Origin: Solicoccozyma terricola
Lineage: Eukaryota > Basidiomycota > Tremellomycetes > Filobasidiales > Piskurozymaceae
Length of the DNA stretch: 36,950 nucleotides
Assembly (NCBI GenBank): GCA_001600875.1
Contig: BCLD01000026.1
Location: 1 to 36,950, forward strand
Direction of reading: 5' to 3'
The notes below the pieces were generated by a model. The model was not told the origin of the DNA. It saw only the letters and a list, made by a program, of their open reading frames with translations, and did not search any database. This document shows, in pieces, positions 10,666 through 19,700 of the stretch (the stretch's first letter is position 1; every line of letters starts with the position of its first letter). A program made the position numbers and the translations under genes.

Positions 10666-10904
10666 CGATGCTTCATCTCCCACAATGCCAAGCATACGTT
10701 GCCCAGAATGTCGGCTTTCTGGCCTCCTTTGCGGCAGCCACCGCAAAAACCAGAAGAGAAGGCGACGAGGGGAAGCATGTCGTGATGTCGGTGGATGTAC
10801 ACTGGAGGAGGCGACATGTGTCAGTGACTCTGAGAAATGGCAATTCGAGATCCCACTTAAGCGACGCTTTGGGCTTACGTCGAGTCGACATTTATCATGC
10901 CAAG
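10666..10904. other. sequence between WD40 relic and repeat R2
   Basis: The WD40 frame stays open to 10991 but encodes nothing recognisable. A second frame, 10685-10915, is Cys- and Arg-rich (starting MPSIRCPECRLSGLLCG), without a clear zinc-finger spacing. No gene is called. Confidence 0.35.
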
Positions 10905-11095
10905 AAATTCGATAATTTACCTGCACCATTTATCTGCGCGATTTGTCCGCCCCATATGATATGTCGCGCGATTTATTGCACGGTTTATTAGCACGATTTA
11001 TCTGCACTGTGTTACTTCCGGTACCGCAAATTAAAAAAAAAAATCATCTGCAAAACTAGATGCGTAATGATGATGGAAATGTGTGGTTCAGGCCA
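10905..11095 (+). repeat. dispersed repeat R2, copy C (partial)
   Basis: It starts with degenerate copies of CTGCGCGATTTAT, followed by CTGCACTGTGTTACTTCCGG and ATG.GTAATGATGATGGAA. It matches the beginnings of the copies at 34605 (plus) and 23860 (minus). Only the first third of the element is recognisable. Confidence 0.65.
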
Positions 11096-11469
11096 AGAAG
11101 ATTTTGTGTATTCATATGCAGATAGACGCAGTCGACAGGCTTTAACAAGTATTGTCCAGCATGTTGCTCTTATTGAGCTTGATCACACCGTAGGTAATCA
11201 TCTCATCTGCCTCAGCCATCCTACGAAGCGGAGGTTGTAGTTGAATGATTGTGTGACGAGTGGGTAAGGTCGCAGCAGTCAATCAATGCAGGTAAATACA
11301 TTTGTGGTATTGTTGGTAATATTTTCAAAGGTTAGAAATTGTTTTTGAAGATATTATGCATGTGCTTAGTCGAAGTAACTGAGCAGCAAATTTGATGGGT
11401 TCGCGTTTGTGAACAGACGGGAGGATAGGTCGCTGACGCAGGCAACGAGCCAAGTTGACAGGGAGTAAG
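11096..11469. other. no gene recognised
   Basis: AT-rich non-coding sequence, possibly the remainder of the R2 insertion. It leads into an NB-ARC relic. Confidence 0.35.
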
Positions 11470-11890
11470 GTATGATAGGGGATCCACAGCTTGACAAGCT
11501 CCTCCAGAGCCTCCTTGCTTTGCCAAAGCTGAGACTAGCCGTGACCATGCGAAGCGCCATCCACCCGGGGAGTTTCTTGGCATGAGAAACAGCTGGACAC
11601 GATCAATCCAGAATCAGCGCAGAAGGTGTTCATCGACTTCAGCGGAAACTTGAATTTTCGGTGCGACCCTTTCTTGGACAAGATCCTTGGTGCTGTGGAG
11701 TGTCTTCCCTTGCAATCATCCTCCTTGCCAAACAGGCCAGGACAGGATCCAACCTTGAGTATCTTTGGCAGCAATGGGTCAGGCGTCATACGGCGATGTT
11801 GAGGGATATTCGACACAAAGATGGCGCGTCCGGCGCAAGCTTGCTGAGTCTGTAGGCATCCATCCAGCTATCGCTCGATCCCCCACCGTC
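11470..11890 (+). pseudogene. NB-ARC domain relic of a patatin-NB-ARC-TPR gene
   Basis: By eye this aligns with 18440-18850 of the intact receptor. Shared stretches are LLALPKLRLAVTMR (receptor LLALPKLKVVVTMR), CLPLAIILLAKQAR (GLPLAIVLLARQAQ), LEYLWQQWVRR-TAML and, after a stop, ASIQLSLD. The two halves are in different frames, with a stop after SFLA, a divergent middle (11580-11670) and a stop after SLLSL. The Walker A portion is missing. It lies about 450 bp upstream of the patatin gene, that is in the wrong order for the family (NB-ARC normally follows patatin). It therefore belongs to another, lost gene copy. Confidence 0.75.
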
Positions 11891-12335
11891 CTCATTCTAA
11901 GCTGGACGACATTTCGACGCGTTACTGCTTGATCATGTGATCTCCTTCGGCTTTCGGCGCTGGGTGGCTGTTTTGGCACGGATCCATATCCCCTTCCCGA
12001 TCATTGCAGCAATTCCCTGCCGGCCCTCTTAGTCATTAGAAGCCGTGGCAGGTGCACGGTGGGAATGGGGAGTTAGGGGTTCACGGGTTCGGGAAAGGTA
12101 GAAGGTTTCGAAATACTTGTAGCTGATGCCGTTCAGTTCAGGTGATTCCAGGCCCTCATTAGCTGCCAACGGAGCGGAAGCAGAAGAGCTGAAAGCGAAT
12201 ATGGTTGTGCTCTTTGGCAGCCGCTGCTGTCGTTCATTCTGTTGACTTGCCCTTAACACATATACGTCGCCGCTCAGAAACCTGTCCTGACCACGTTCGA
12301 ATCGTCCTTGGTCGAGAAGTCAGCCCGACCTCGAA
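11891..12335. other. upstream region of the patatin gene
   Basis: No coding sequence recognised. It presumably contains the promoter and 5' untranslated region of the 12336 gene. No TATA-like element is convincing. Confidence 0.35.
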
Positions 12336-13349
12336 ATGTCCTCCTCGTCAGCTCCGCCTCCGTACAGCGTACAACGTCCACTCCGCATCCTTTCCCTCGA
12401 CGGTGGCGGGATACGTGGACTCGCGTCCCTCTTCGTTCTCCAAGACCTCATGGATCGAATTCAAGTGCAGGAGAGACTCGCGGCGACGCCTCTGCCGTGC
12501 GATTGGTTCGATCTAATCATCGGTACGTCGACCGGCGGGCTCATCGCCCTCATGCTCGGACGCCTTAAAATGTCCGTCAACAAGGCCATCGATGCGTACA
12601 AGGATCTTTCGGAGAACGTCTTTGGCGAGGAGACCAGGTCGTGGCTAAGCAAGGCCAATCCTGTTTCGACCGAGCCTCGGTACTCCGTCGACAACCTCGA
12701 AGCGGCTATTCGGAAGATCGCCGGAGACACAAGGCTTGCCGACCCAGAGAGCGAGTCGAAGTGTCGCGTGGCTGTTGTGGCGGTCAGGAAGGTGGACACC
12801 GATGCCCTTCCAGACCTCCTGAGGAGCTACACGACGGACGTTCCTCCTTATATCTGCTCAGTCTTGGACGCTGCCAGAGCGACATCTGCGGCGACGACAT
12901 TCTTTCCACCAGCTAAGGTCAAGATCAGATACGGCCTTGAAGTGAACTACCTCGACGGAGGACTGGGATACAACAACCCGACCCGGCTTGGCCTCAACGA
13001 AGCCGAAAAGATCTGGGGAAGGGCTCGCGGCGTGGGCTGCATCGTCTCCATCGGCACAGGCATCCCGGGGTACATCCGCTTCGAGGGCAATAAACTCGCT
13101 TTAGCGGGGAAGCTGGTGGCAATCTCTACGGGGTGTCAGGCGGTGCACCAGGAAATGAACAGCAAGTTCGGCGGTATGCAGAGGGGAGTATACTTCCGTT
13201 TCGACCCTCCGACCGACCTCGCTAGGATCGGCCTGGACGAATGGGAAAAGCTGAACGATGTGGCCGAATTGGCTCATGCGTACATCCATGGAAATGAAGT
13301 CAGCATCGGAGACTGCATAGCCGCTATCACGCACCCGGTAGGCGTCTAG
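12336..13349 (+). CDS. stand-alone patatin-like phospholipase (337 aa), released from an NLR
   Basis: A single open frame from ATG 12336. The patatin catalytic set is complete: oxyanion loop DGGGIRG (residues 22-28), nucleophile Ser65 in GTSTGG, and catalytic Asp207 in YLDGGL. Family knowledge says this is a Ser-Asp dyad acyl hydrolase acting on membrane lipids. It is strongly similar throughout to the first exon of the receptor at 16753. The receptor's exon ends at codon phase 0 with a GT donor; here the same position (13338) is GTAGGC. The intron that follows is shortened from 62 to about 22 nt, so translation runs on for three codons to an in-frame TAG (13347-13349). The linker exon survives only as a relic and no NB-ARC follows. 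The protein should be a free patatin without nucleotide-binding control, although it could also be non-functional in vivo. Confidence 0.88.
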   Translation: MSSSSAPPPYSVQRPLRILSLDGGGIRGLASLFVLQDLMDRIQVQERLAATPLPCDWFDLIIGTSTGGLIALMLGRLKMSVNKAIDAYKDLSENVFGEETRSWLSKANPVSTEPRYSVDNLEAAIRKIAGDTRLADPESESKCRVAVVAVRKVDTDALPDLLRSYTTDVPPYICSVLDAARATSAATTFFPPAKVKIRYGLEVNYLDGGLGYNNPTRLGLNEAEKIWGRARGVGCIVSIGTGIPGYIRFEGNKLALAGKLVAISTGCQAVHQEMNSKFGGMQRGVYFRFDPPTDLARIGLDEWEKLNDVAELAHAYIHGNEVSIGDCIAAITHPVGV

Positions 13350-13352
13350 CCA

Positions 13353-13425
13353 TTCCTAGCACACGTTGCGGAACTTGCTGACGATACACTTTGCGGCGAA
13401 TACGAACACGGGGACACGGATCCCA
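13353..13425 (+). pseudogene. relic of the linker exon between patatin and NB-ARC
   Basis: GAACTTGCTGACG...GCGGCGAATACGAACACG matches exon 2 of the intact receptor (17871-17938, GAACTTCGGACTGCG...GAAGCGAATCAACATGAC) at the spacing expected if about 40 nt of intron had been deleted. No splice product is likely. Confidence 0.55.
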
Positions 13426-13834
13426 AGGGTCAGAGGTCTAAAGGTGGTAATTCCTGGTCGTAGATGTGAAGCTGCTTATAAGCCGGTAGCGGATAATCCA
13501 CCGGAGCTATGTAACTCTTCGTCTTACAACAGTATGATCAGTTACGGCGCTTGAACCTGTCCGCCGGCCGCCCCGTCCCACTGCTCGAAGTCCAACCTGT
13601 CCACCTCTTCCCCGTACCTCAGATTGTTCTGTGTCACCACAAGTGGTAATCACACGGGGACGGCTATCACAATGAGAATATTGTACTCGGCTGGGTGTGT
13701 AATGCAAGTCCGTCCCTATTAACTCCTTGGTTAAGCTCTCATAACGTAGGCTAACCTGAAAATCCACCTGGCGCAGGCTGCAAAGAGCCCAGCGACCGCC
13801 TCGTCGTACTTTGTTTAGTGACTAGCCACCGCTC
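13426..13834. other. no gene recognised
   Basis: Where the NB-ARC domain would be expected there is unrelated sequence with no coding signal. Confidence 0.4.
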
Positions 13835-14170
13835 TCAGTTGCGGATGCACTGGGGCATGCCACGTCTGTCGCTGACGCTCTCGTAGAAGCCCAGCGCCTC
13901 GTCGAACCTCGTTTTCACCATGTCATACTTTGACTGGTACGAGTGACCTCGCCCAGGTTGCGGTGCAGCGTGTCTTGCCCTGCCTGTGGCGGACCTCCTC
14001 GCAGAGCCGGAGTGCCTCTTTGAATTTCGCTTAGCTTCGTCGCAATTTGACCGGATAAATTCGATGATGCTGCATGCTGGGGATGTATCGCGCCTTGTCT
14101 TGCCTGGCATTGACGACCTGGGTGAGCCAGAGCGCATCCACTAACCTTTCTCTCTCGTCATGCGTTGGCA
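13835..14170 (-). pseudogene. TPR-repeat relic (minus strand)
   Basis: Read on the minus strand, pieces of the receptor's 40-residue TPR unit appear in several frames. They are DERERLVDALWL, then SNCDEAKRN followed after a frame change by FKEALRLCEEVRHRQGK, and finally YQSKYDMVKTRFDEALGFYESVSD ending at a stop. At least two frameshifts break it. It lies opposite in orientation to the neighbouring patatin gene. Confidence 0.75.
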
Positions 14171-14639
14171 GATCGAAGGAAATAGACCTGAGCTGTGGAC
14201 GTACTGTGCCTAGCTTGCTGTCAGGATTGACCCACTTTGGGTAGATCTCGCGGTAGCTGGGGCGGCTGTCATTGGCGGAGGCAACATAAAAGATGCTGCT
14301 CTCACCCTGCTATTTAATTCAGTGTTGTCTGTGTATGTGTTGGCGACGAATTCAGGCTTAGCATAGGCGGGTGCTGTGAGAGCGGAATTGTTCAACGTAT
14401 GTTAGGTCGATCGATAGGCCATTAACCGCGCGGTGTATTCGCCTAGGGTAAAGAAGAGAAAGTTGTGGCACCGTAGCAGATTAGTTTCCTGCGCACAGTA
14501 AGTGGGTTCAGGAGCAAGTGGCCTCACTTGTATGATCCTGAGTTCAGGGAGGTTTCGGTTGAGGAGTATCCTTTCACCGCGGCTGTTCAGCGTTGGCCAG
14601 AATATCAGCTTTGAACTGGCCGGGCGGTGTGATGTTAAC
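14171..14639. other. no gene recognised
   Basis: Nothing with coding or repeat structure could be identified. It probably contains degraded NLR or transposon sequence. Confidence 0.35.
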
Positions 14640-14757
14640 CGAGCTCACCGATGTGTGGGCGAAGTATGTGGACTTGCTTTTCGGTCTAGAAGACCTCATG
14701 GATTGGATCAAACTACGGGAAGGACTCGCGGGGACATTTTTACCGGGTGTAACTTAA
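14640..14757 (+). pseudogene. patatin N-terminal relic (plus strand)
   Basis: Nucleotides around ATGTGGACTTGC...GACCTCATGGATTGGATCAA...GGACTCGCGGGGAC parallel 12410-12490 of the patatin gene. The frame reads LLFGLEDLMDWIKLREGLAG against LQDLMDRIQVQERLAA. It lacks the oxyanion loop and stops shortly after. It runs head-on into a minus-strand patatin relic. Confidence 0.7.
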
Positions 14758-14764
14758 CTGTTGA

Positions 14765-14890
14765 TGTGCGGAAGATGAGGTGGAACCAGTCGCATGGCTT
14801 AGGAATCTCCTTGAGGCCATTCGAGAGCTTGATTCGATCCATGAGCTTGGCAAGGAGAGTCCACGTATGCCGCAGTTGTCCAACGAAGGA
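14765..14890 (-). pseudogene. patatin N-terminal relic (minus strand)
   Basis: On the minus strand CGGCATACGTGGACTC encodes CGIRGL (degraded DGGGIRG). After a frame change it reads KLMDRIKLSNGLKEIPKPCDWF followed by LI-RTST, matching patatin residues through GTST. The nucleophile loop is cut at the convergence point with the plus-strand relic. Confidence 0.7.
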
Positions 14891-15039
14891 TACGGAGCGA
14901 AGCAGGCTGGACTGTGTAAGGAGGAGCAGACGAGGACGGCAGGTAGTTGCAGAGTCATAAGCGAGGATGATGACCCCTACAGTATGTCAAGCCGGCCTTA
15001 TTCCTCGTAACCTCACCTCTCGATTTTGGGACGGCCTGA

Positions 15040-15345
15040 AAAGCGACGTCGCCTAGTCCTTGAACCTCGCTTCGTCTCCTTGTGTCTTGTTTGGCTACGA
15101 ACAAGGTCGCCCAGGCGGAGGATGCAATGTGCCTTGCCCTCCATATCGCTGAAATGCTCGTACAGGGGAATAGCCTCCTGGAATCTCGCTGTCGCCTCGT
15201 CGTAGTCGTAATGTCGCTTGGCCGTGCGACCGGAGAATATCCTGCCCTACGGCAGCCGCCTTCGTATTCCTCGGCAACGAAACGAAGTCACCCAGACCTT
15301 GAGTCAAAACAGGGAGGGCAATTCCGGTCTCTTCCAACCCCCGCA
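15040..15345 (-). pseudogene. TPR and pre-TPR relic (minus strand)
   Basis: The minus strand reads ETGIALPVLTQGL, similar to the receptor's pre-TPR segment EISGIGLPGLTQSL (about 19340). In another frame it reads YDEATARFQEAIPLYEHFSD-EGKAHCILRLGDLVRSQ, a clear TPR unit. At least one frameshift separates the two. This is a collapsed receptor C-terminal half from which several hundred codons are missing. Confidence 0.75.
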
Positions 15346-15384
15346 TAGTACGCTTGCGGAATGAACGGCTTGTTCCTGTTCCGA

Positions 15385-15605
15385 TTCTCCCGCCGCGAGG
15401 CAATGTTATTGGCGCACGAAAGGACAGCCTGTCTTTTGGCAGATGCCGTACCACAGCTAGTTAATGGTACCATTTCAACTTGTTTTTCCATGTCACTCAG
15501 CGCAGTGATCTACAGGCCTGTGACGGCTTGGTACGTATGAGCATGAAGGTACCGGCGTAATGCACCACGAGCTGTTCGTGACCCTGTACATTGCCACCAC
15601 GTTGC
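15385..15605 (+). repeat. dispersed repeat R1, copy 3
   Basis: It matches the reverse complement of 4000-4215 for over 200 bp and contains the core AAAGGACAGCCTGTCTTTT at 15419-15437. It abuts the TPR relic and lies about 1.1 kb upstream of the intact receptor gene. Confidence 0.75.
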
Positions 15606-15646
15606 AAGGCAGTCCTCACGTGACAGTAAGTCCGCAGAAACGTACG

Positions 15647-15665
15647 AAAAGGCAGGCCGTCTTTT
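15647..15665 (+). repeat. isolated R1-like palindromic core
   Basis: AAAAGGCAGGCCGTCTTTT lies 40 bp beyond R1 copy 3, without the usual flanks. Confidence 0.5.
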
Positions 15666-16752
15666 CGTGAGTACCTCTCCCTTTGCTTGGACAGAAACGA
15701 ACCTCCTAAGCCCCACACCTCGAGCGATGGCCTTCCCGTTGACACCTCGCCCAAAATGTTTTTACCAACAAAAACGGAATAGGGGCCCTAGGACCATATA
15801 GGTTGCCAAGAGGGTGCTTTACAAACATGTAGGTATCGTATCAGCGTAACTCAATGTGCCACGGAGCCCATTGATATCGTCCCCCTCTATGTGTGGGTTG
15901 TCCTCCTCGAGTATATCAACAATCTATAAAGGGATCAACACCGTCCAAATGCTGCTTCTAGATGATGAAAGAAGTCACGGCGGATCGAGCTGCCTGGGTG
16001 GCGTTCGGTCAACACCCGCGCGGGCTTCTACAGGTACCGGCGGAAGCAGGTTCTCTCCTGAGTTACAGATCTCCTCCTCCTGACCTTCACCACATTGCAG
16101 GTCATCCGCTTCTGCAAGGAGCAATTACTGGATTCAAACATCCACAGGCCATCCGCGGGTGCTTGCCTGCGTTCGAAGATTCCGAGACAATATCATTGTT
16201 TTCATTGCTATATCTACAGTGAATTGATTCAACATTGGCAGTGTTCCACTGCAACTTTGGTCACGCGATCGCTCCAGCTCGACTTGGATCCCCCAGAGAA
16301 CAATTTATCGAACAGCGGGCATGCGGCTGTATCCGTCCAGTGGACCTTAATCGGAAGGGAAGGCTACTCATCACTCTCACGGTTGCGTTTGTATGTGAGT
16401 CCGCTGCTTGATCACGATGTTCCAGGTCTGGCGCCGTTGTTCCCGAATGCAGCCGATATTGGTTTCATATATCCGTCATCCTCATTTGTGCGTCGCTGGC
16501 TCCGACGCTTCTTCGGGCTCATCAAATGGGTCTGCGGGTCTTCCCTTTCCTTTACACACTTCGGTATCCACAACACGAGCTCGTTCATCCAATGAGACCA
16601 TAGTCCACTTCGCATCATCGCCCTTGAGTCCTTTCCGTAAGGTTGCCCTTTGCTTGTGATGTATCGCAAGCTTATGGAGCGCTGAGGAGTTTTCGTTTTC
16701 ATCACTTCCTTCCCCATTGCAGGTGACTTCTCTCATCATATCCCGGGCCGCG
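15666..16752. other. upstream region of the NLR gene
   Basis: It contains competing open frames (16095-16595 plus; 16482-16922 minus), neither with a recognisable domain. The minus one runs into the receptor's first exon antisense. A CAG at 16720-16722, 30 bp before the start codon, could be the acceptor of a 5' untranslated intron. The promoter presumably lies here. Confidence 0.35.
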
Positions 16753-19700
16753 ATGTCATCCAATGATGAACAGAGAGTGGCCGCTCTTCCTTCGCCTCCC
16801 ACCGCAAACCCGTCCCAACGTACAAGCGCTGTCTCCTCCACAAACCGCCCGCTGCGCATCCTTACCCTCGATGGTGGAGGAATTCGTGGACTCGGTACAC
16901 TCTTCATTCTGGAAGAGCTCATGGAACGGATTGCGGTTAAGGGAGGCTCTAAGTCGCCTCAGCCGTGGCAGTTTTTTGATCTTATCGTTGGCACATCCAC
17001 CGGCGGCCTCATTGCCCTCATGCTTGGTCGTCTCCAGATGTCAATCGGTCAAGCCATCCAAGCATATATCGTTCTCGCCAAAGATGTATTTGGCAAGAAG
17101 ACCAGGGCGTTGCTCGACGAGGTCAATCCTTTTTCATCGGCCGCCCTGTACTCTGCCAAGGCGCTCGAATCTGCGATTCAGAACATCTCCGGAGATGACA
17201 AGCTGGCTGACCCAGAGGCTCTCAGTCCAAGGTGTCGGGTTGCTGTCGTGGCCGTCCAGCAGGCTGCGGCTGGGGACAGCCCGGTTCTACTGAGAACTTA
17301 CACGAGAGAAGTGCGGCCTTACGACTGCACTATTGTCGAAGCTGCTCGAGCGACAACTGCCGCAACAACATACTTTGAACCTGCGACGATTCAGCTTAGG
17401 GGGGAACGGTCAGCCACATATCTGGACGGTGGACTGACTGCTAACAACCCAACGCGTCTCGCTATCAATGAAGCCGAGAAGATCTGGGGTGAAGCCCGCA
17501 GCCTTGGTTGCCTCGTGTCCATTGGCACAGGCATCCCAAATCTCGTCAACTTCGAGGGAAACCTACCTACTCTTGCCAAGAAGCTGGTAGAAGTATCATC
17601 AGGATGTCAAGCGGTGCATCAGGAAATGGAAGGGCGTTTTGGTGGCAGGAAGAAAGGGCTGTACTACCGCTTCGACCCTCCGACCGCCCTGGCCCAGATT
17701 GGCTTCGACGAGTGGGAGAAGCTCCCACAGGTCGGGAACCTGGCCTCTGTATACCTCCATCAAGACGAGGTCAAGCTTGAGGATTGTGTGACCCAGATCA
17801 TGAATCCGGTACGCATTGAGTCCCAGTCAAATTGTGCCAGACTCGCTTATTCCCACACTTCTGGATGCAGGCAAGTAAAAACAGTATTGAACTTCGGACT
17901 GCGGTGCGCGAAGCGAATCAACATGACGTGGAGTGGGAGTGAGCCTCTTTTCTGCAAGTGTACTATTACTATTTAATTCTGCTCATCGATGATCCGTTTG
18001 TCAACGTTGCTCAAACCTGAATGCCCAGGAATGTTCCCGAGCCTATCCCACCCTTCCCTTTCTGCTTTCATGGGCGTGACAAAGAGGTCGATGACAACGT
18101 AGAGATGCTCGTGAGCGATTCCAAGCGATCCTTGGGGATCGCGATTCTTGGTACCGGAGGAGTTGGCAAGACGGGATTAGCAACCGCCATCCTTCATGAT
18201 CCCTCAGTGGAGGACATCTACGGGGCCTTTCGGTTCTTAATTCGGTGCGAGAATGCGGCTTTGGATTCGCAGAGACCCCTTCCATCTGGGACGGACGCTG
18301 CCGAGCAGCTCATCAATCTGATCGCAACAAATCTACGTTTGAAAATGTCCTGTGGACAACCCGATTCCATCGTGATCGATTTCCTTGCAAAACGACCTGC
18401 CGTCCTCGTATTGGATAATTTCGAGTCTTTATGGGATCGCAGCGGGAGAAAACTTGACGAAGTCCTCGAGAGGCTCCTTGCCTTGCCCAAACTCAAGGTC
18501 GTCGTCACCATGCGCGGCACCATCACCCCATACGGTAACTGGCAGAAGACGGTGCTGGGAGGCCTCGATGAAGGATCCGCACGGAAGCTGTTCATTGAGC
18601 ATAGCGGAAGACCCGATCATGGCCGCGACCCTCCCTTCTTGGACACGATCCTTGGTGCCGTAAGCGGTCTGCCCCTGGCAATCGTCCTCCTTGCCAGACA
18701 GGCCCAGACAGAGCCCGACCTAAAGTCCCTTTGGCAAGAATGGAAACGGCGTCGTATCGCGATGTTACAGGATCCTCGATACCATCCAGGCATGCCTGAC
18801 ACGAGATTGTTGAGTCTGGAAGTGTCCATCCAGCTCTCGCTCGACCGGCCTTTGATGGCCGAAAACGCTCCCGCACTTGTCCTTTTGTCTCTGCTATCGC
18901 TTCTGCCGGATGGCGCATCATTCCAGGATCTCGAAGCTCTCGTTCCTTCGAGCAGCCTGTTAAGAGAACAGGGTCGCCCCGAGAATGTCCTGCTGCAGGT
19001 GGCGCTGGCCTACGTCGTTTCAACTGCTGGCCACACTTCATCAACCGGCAACTCCAGTGGCGGTTCGTCGGAACCTCTCCTTCTTCGCCTGCAGGTATTA
19101 GCCCCCATTCGGGAGTATGTTCAGCACATGCATGTGCCGAAAAAGAAGGATTACCAACGCCTAATACATCATTACCTCAATATCGCGACCAGCGAGGTGA
19201 CAAACACGATCGTACACCGCCTCAGGCCTGACATCCATAACCTGGAAGCACTCACCGTTCTTGCCCTCAGCTTGCGATCCGAACAGGAACGAGCCATGGA
19301 CTCGGCAGCTGCACTATGTGATTTCTTTGAAATAAGCGGAATCGGCCTCCCTGGCCTGACGCAAAGCCTGCGTGCGCTCCTTCCCATGTTTACAGACGTG
19401 GGGCGGCTTGGCGCAGTGCAGCTTTGGCTCGCGCATTATGCCCTGCATCTGTCACCGCTGGTGCATGAAATACTACGTCGCTTCCTTCCGACGCTGAGGA
19501 ACATCAAGCTCGCTGCTCTGCTGCAGCATACTCTCGGGCGGATGGTTCTGCGTCAATATGAGTACGACCTGGCGTATGAGATGTTCCAAGGAGCGCTCCT
19601 GTTCTACGAAGCGCTCGGTAATAAGCAAGGCGAAGCAGAGTGCATCTACAGGCTCAGTGTCGTCGCTGCATGGCAGTCGCAGTATGACGTGGCGAAAATG

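Noticed and set aside
9615..10991. Calling the 9615 frame a complete 458-residue WD40 protein
   Set aside because: The ATG is created at the copia junction, the array starts mid-unit, and the last 110 codons have no homology to the family.
13338..13359. A functional 22-nt intron in the stand-alone patatin gene
   Set aside because: Too short to be spliced and without a branch site; better explained as a deleted intron.
16095..16595. Plus-strand 166-codon frame upstream of the receptor
   Set aside because: It starts from a non-ATG codon, has no motif and lies opposite an equally long minus frame; probably chance.
16717..16752. Extending the receptor start to the open frame from 16717
   Set aside because: That position is TTG; the first ATG is 16753, matching the start of the 12336 paralogue.
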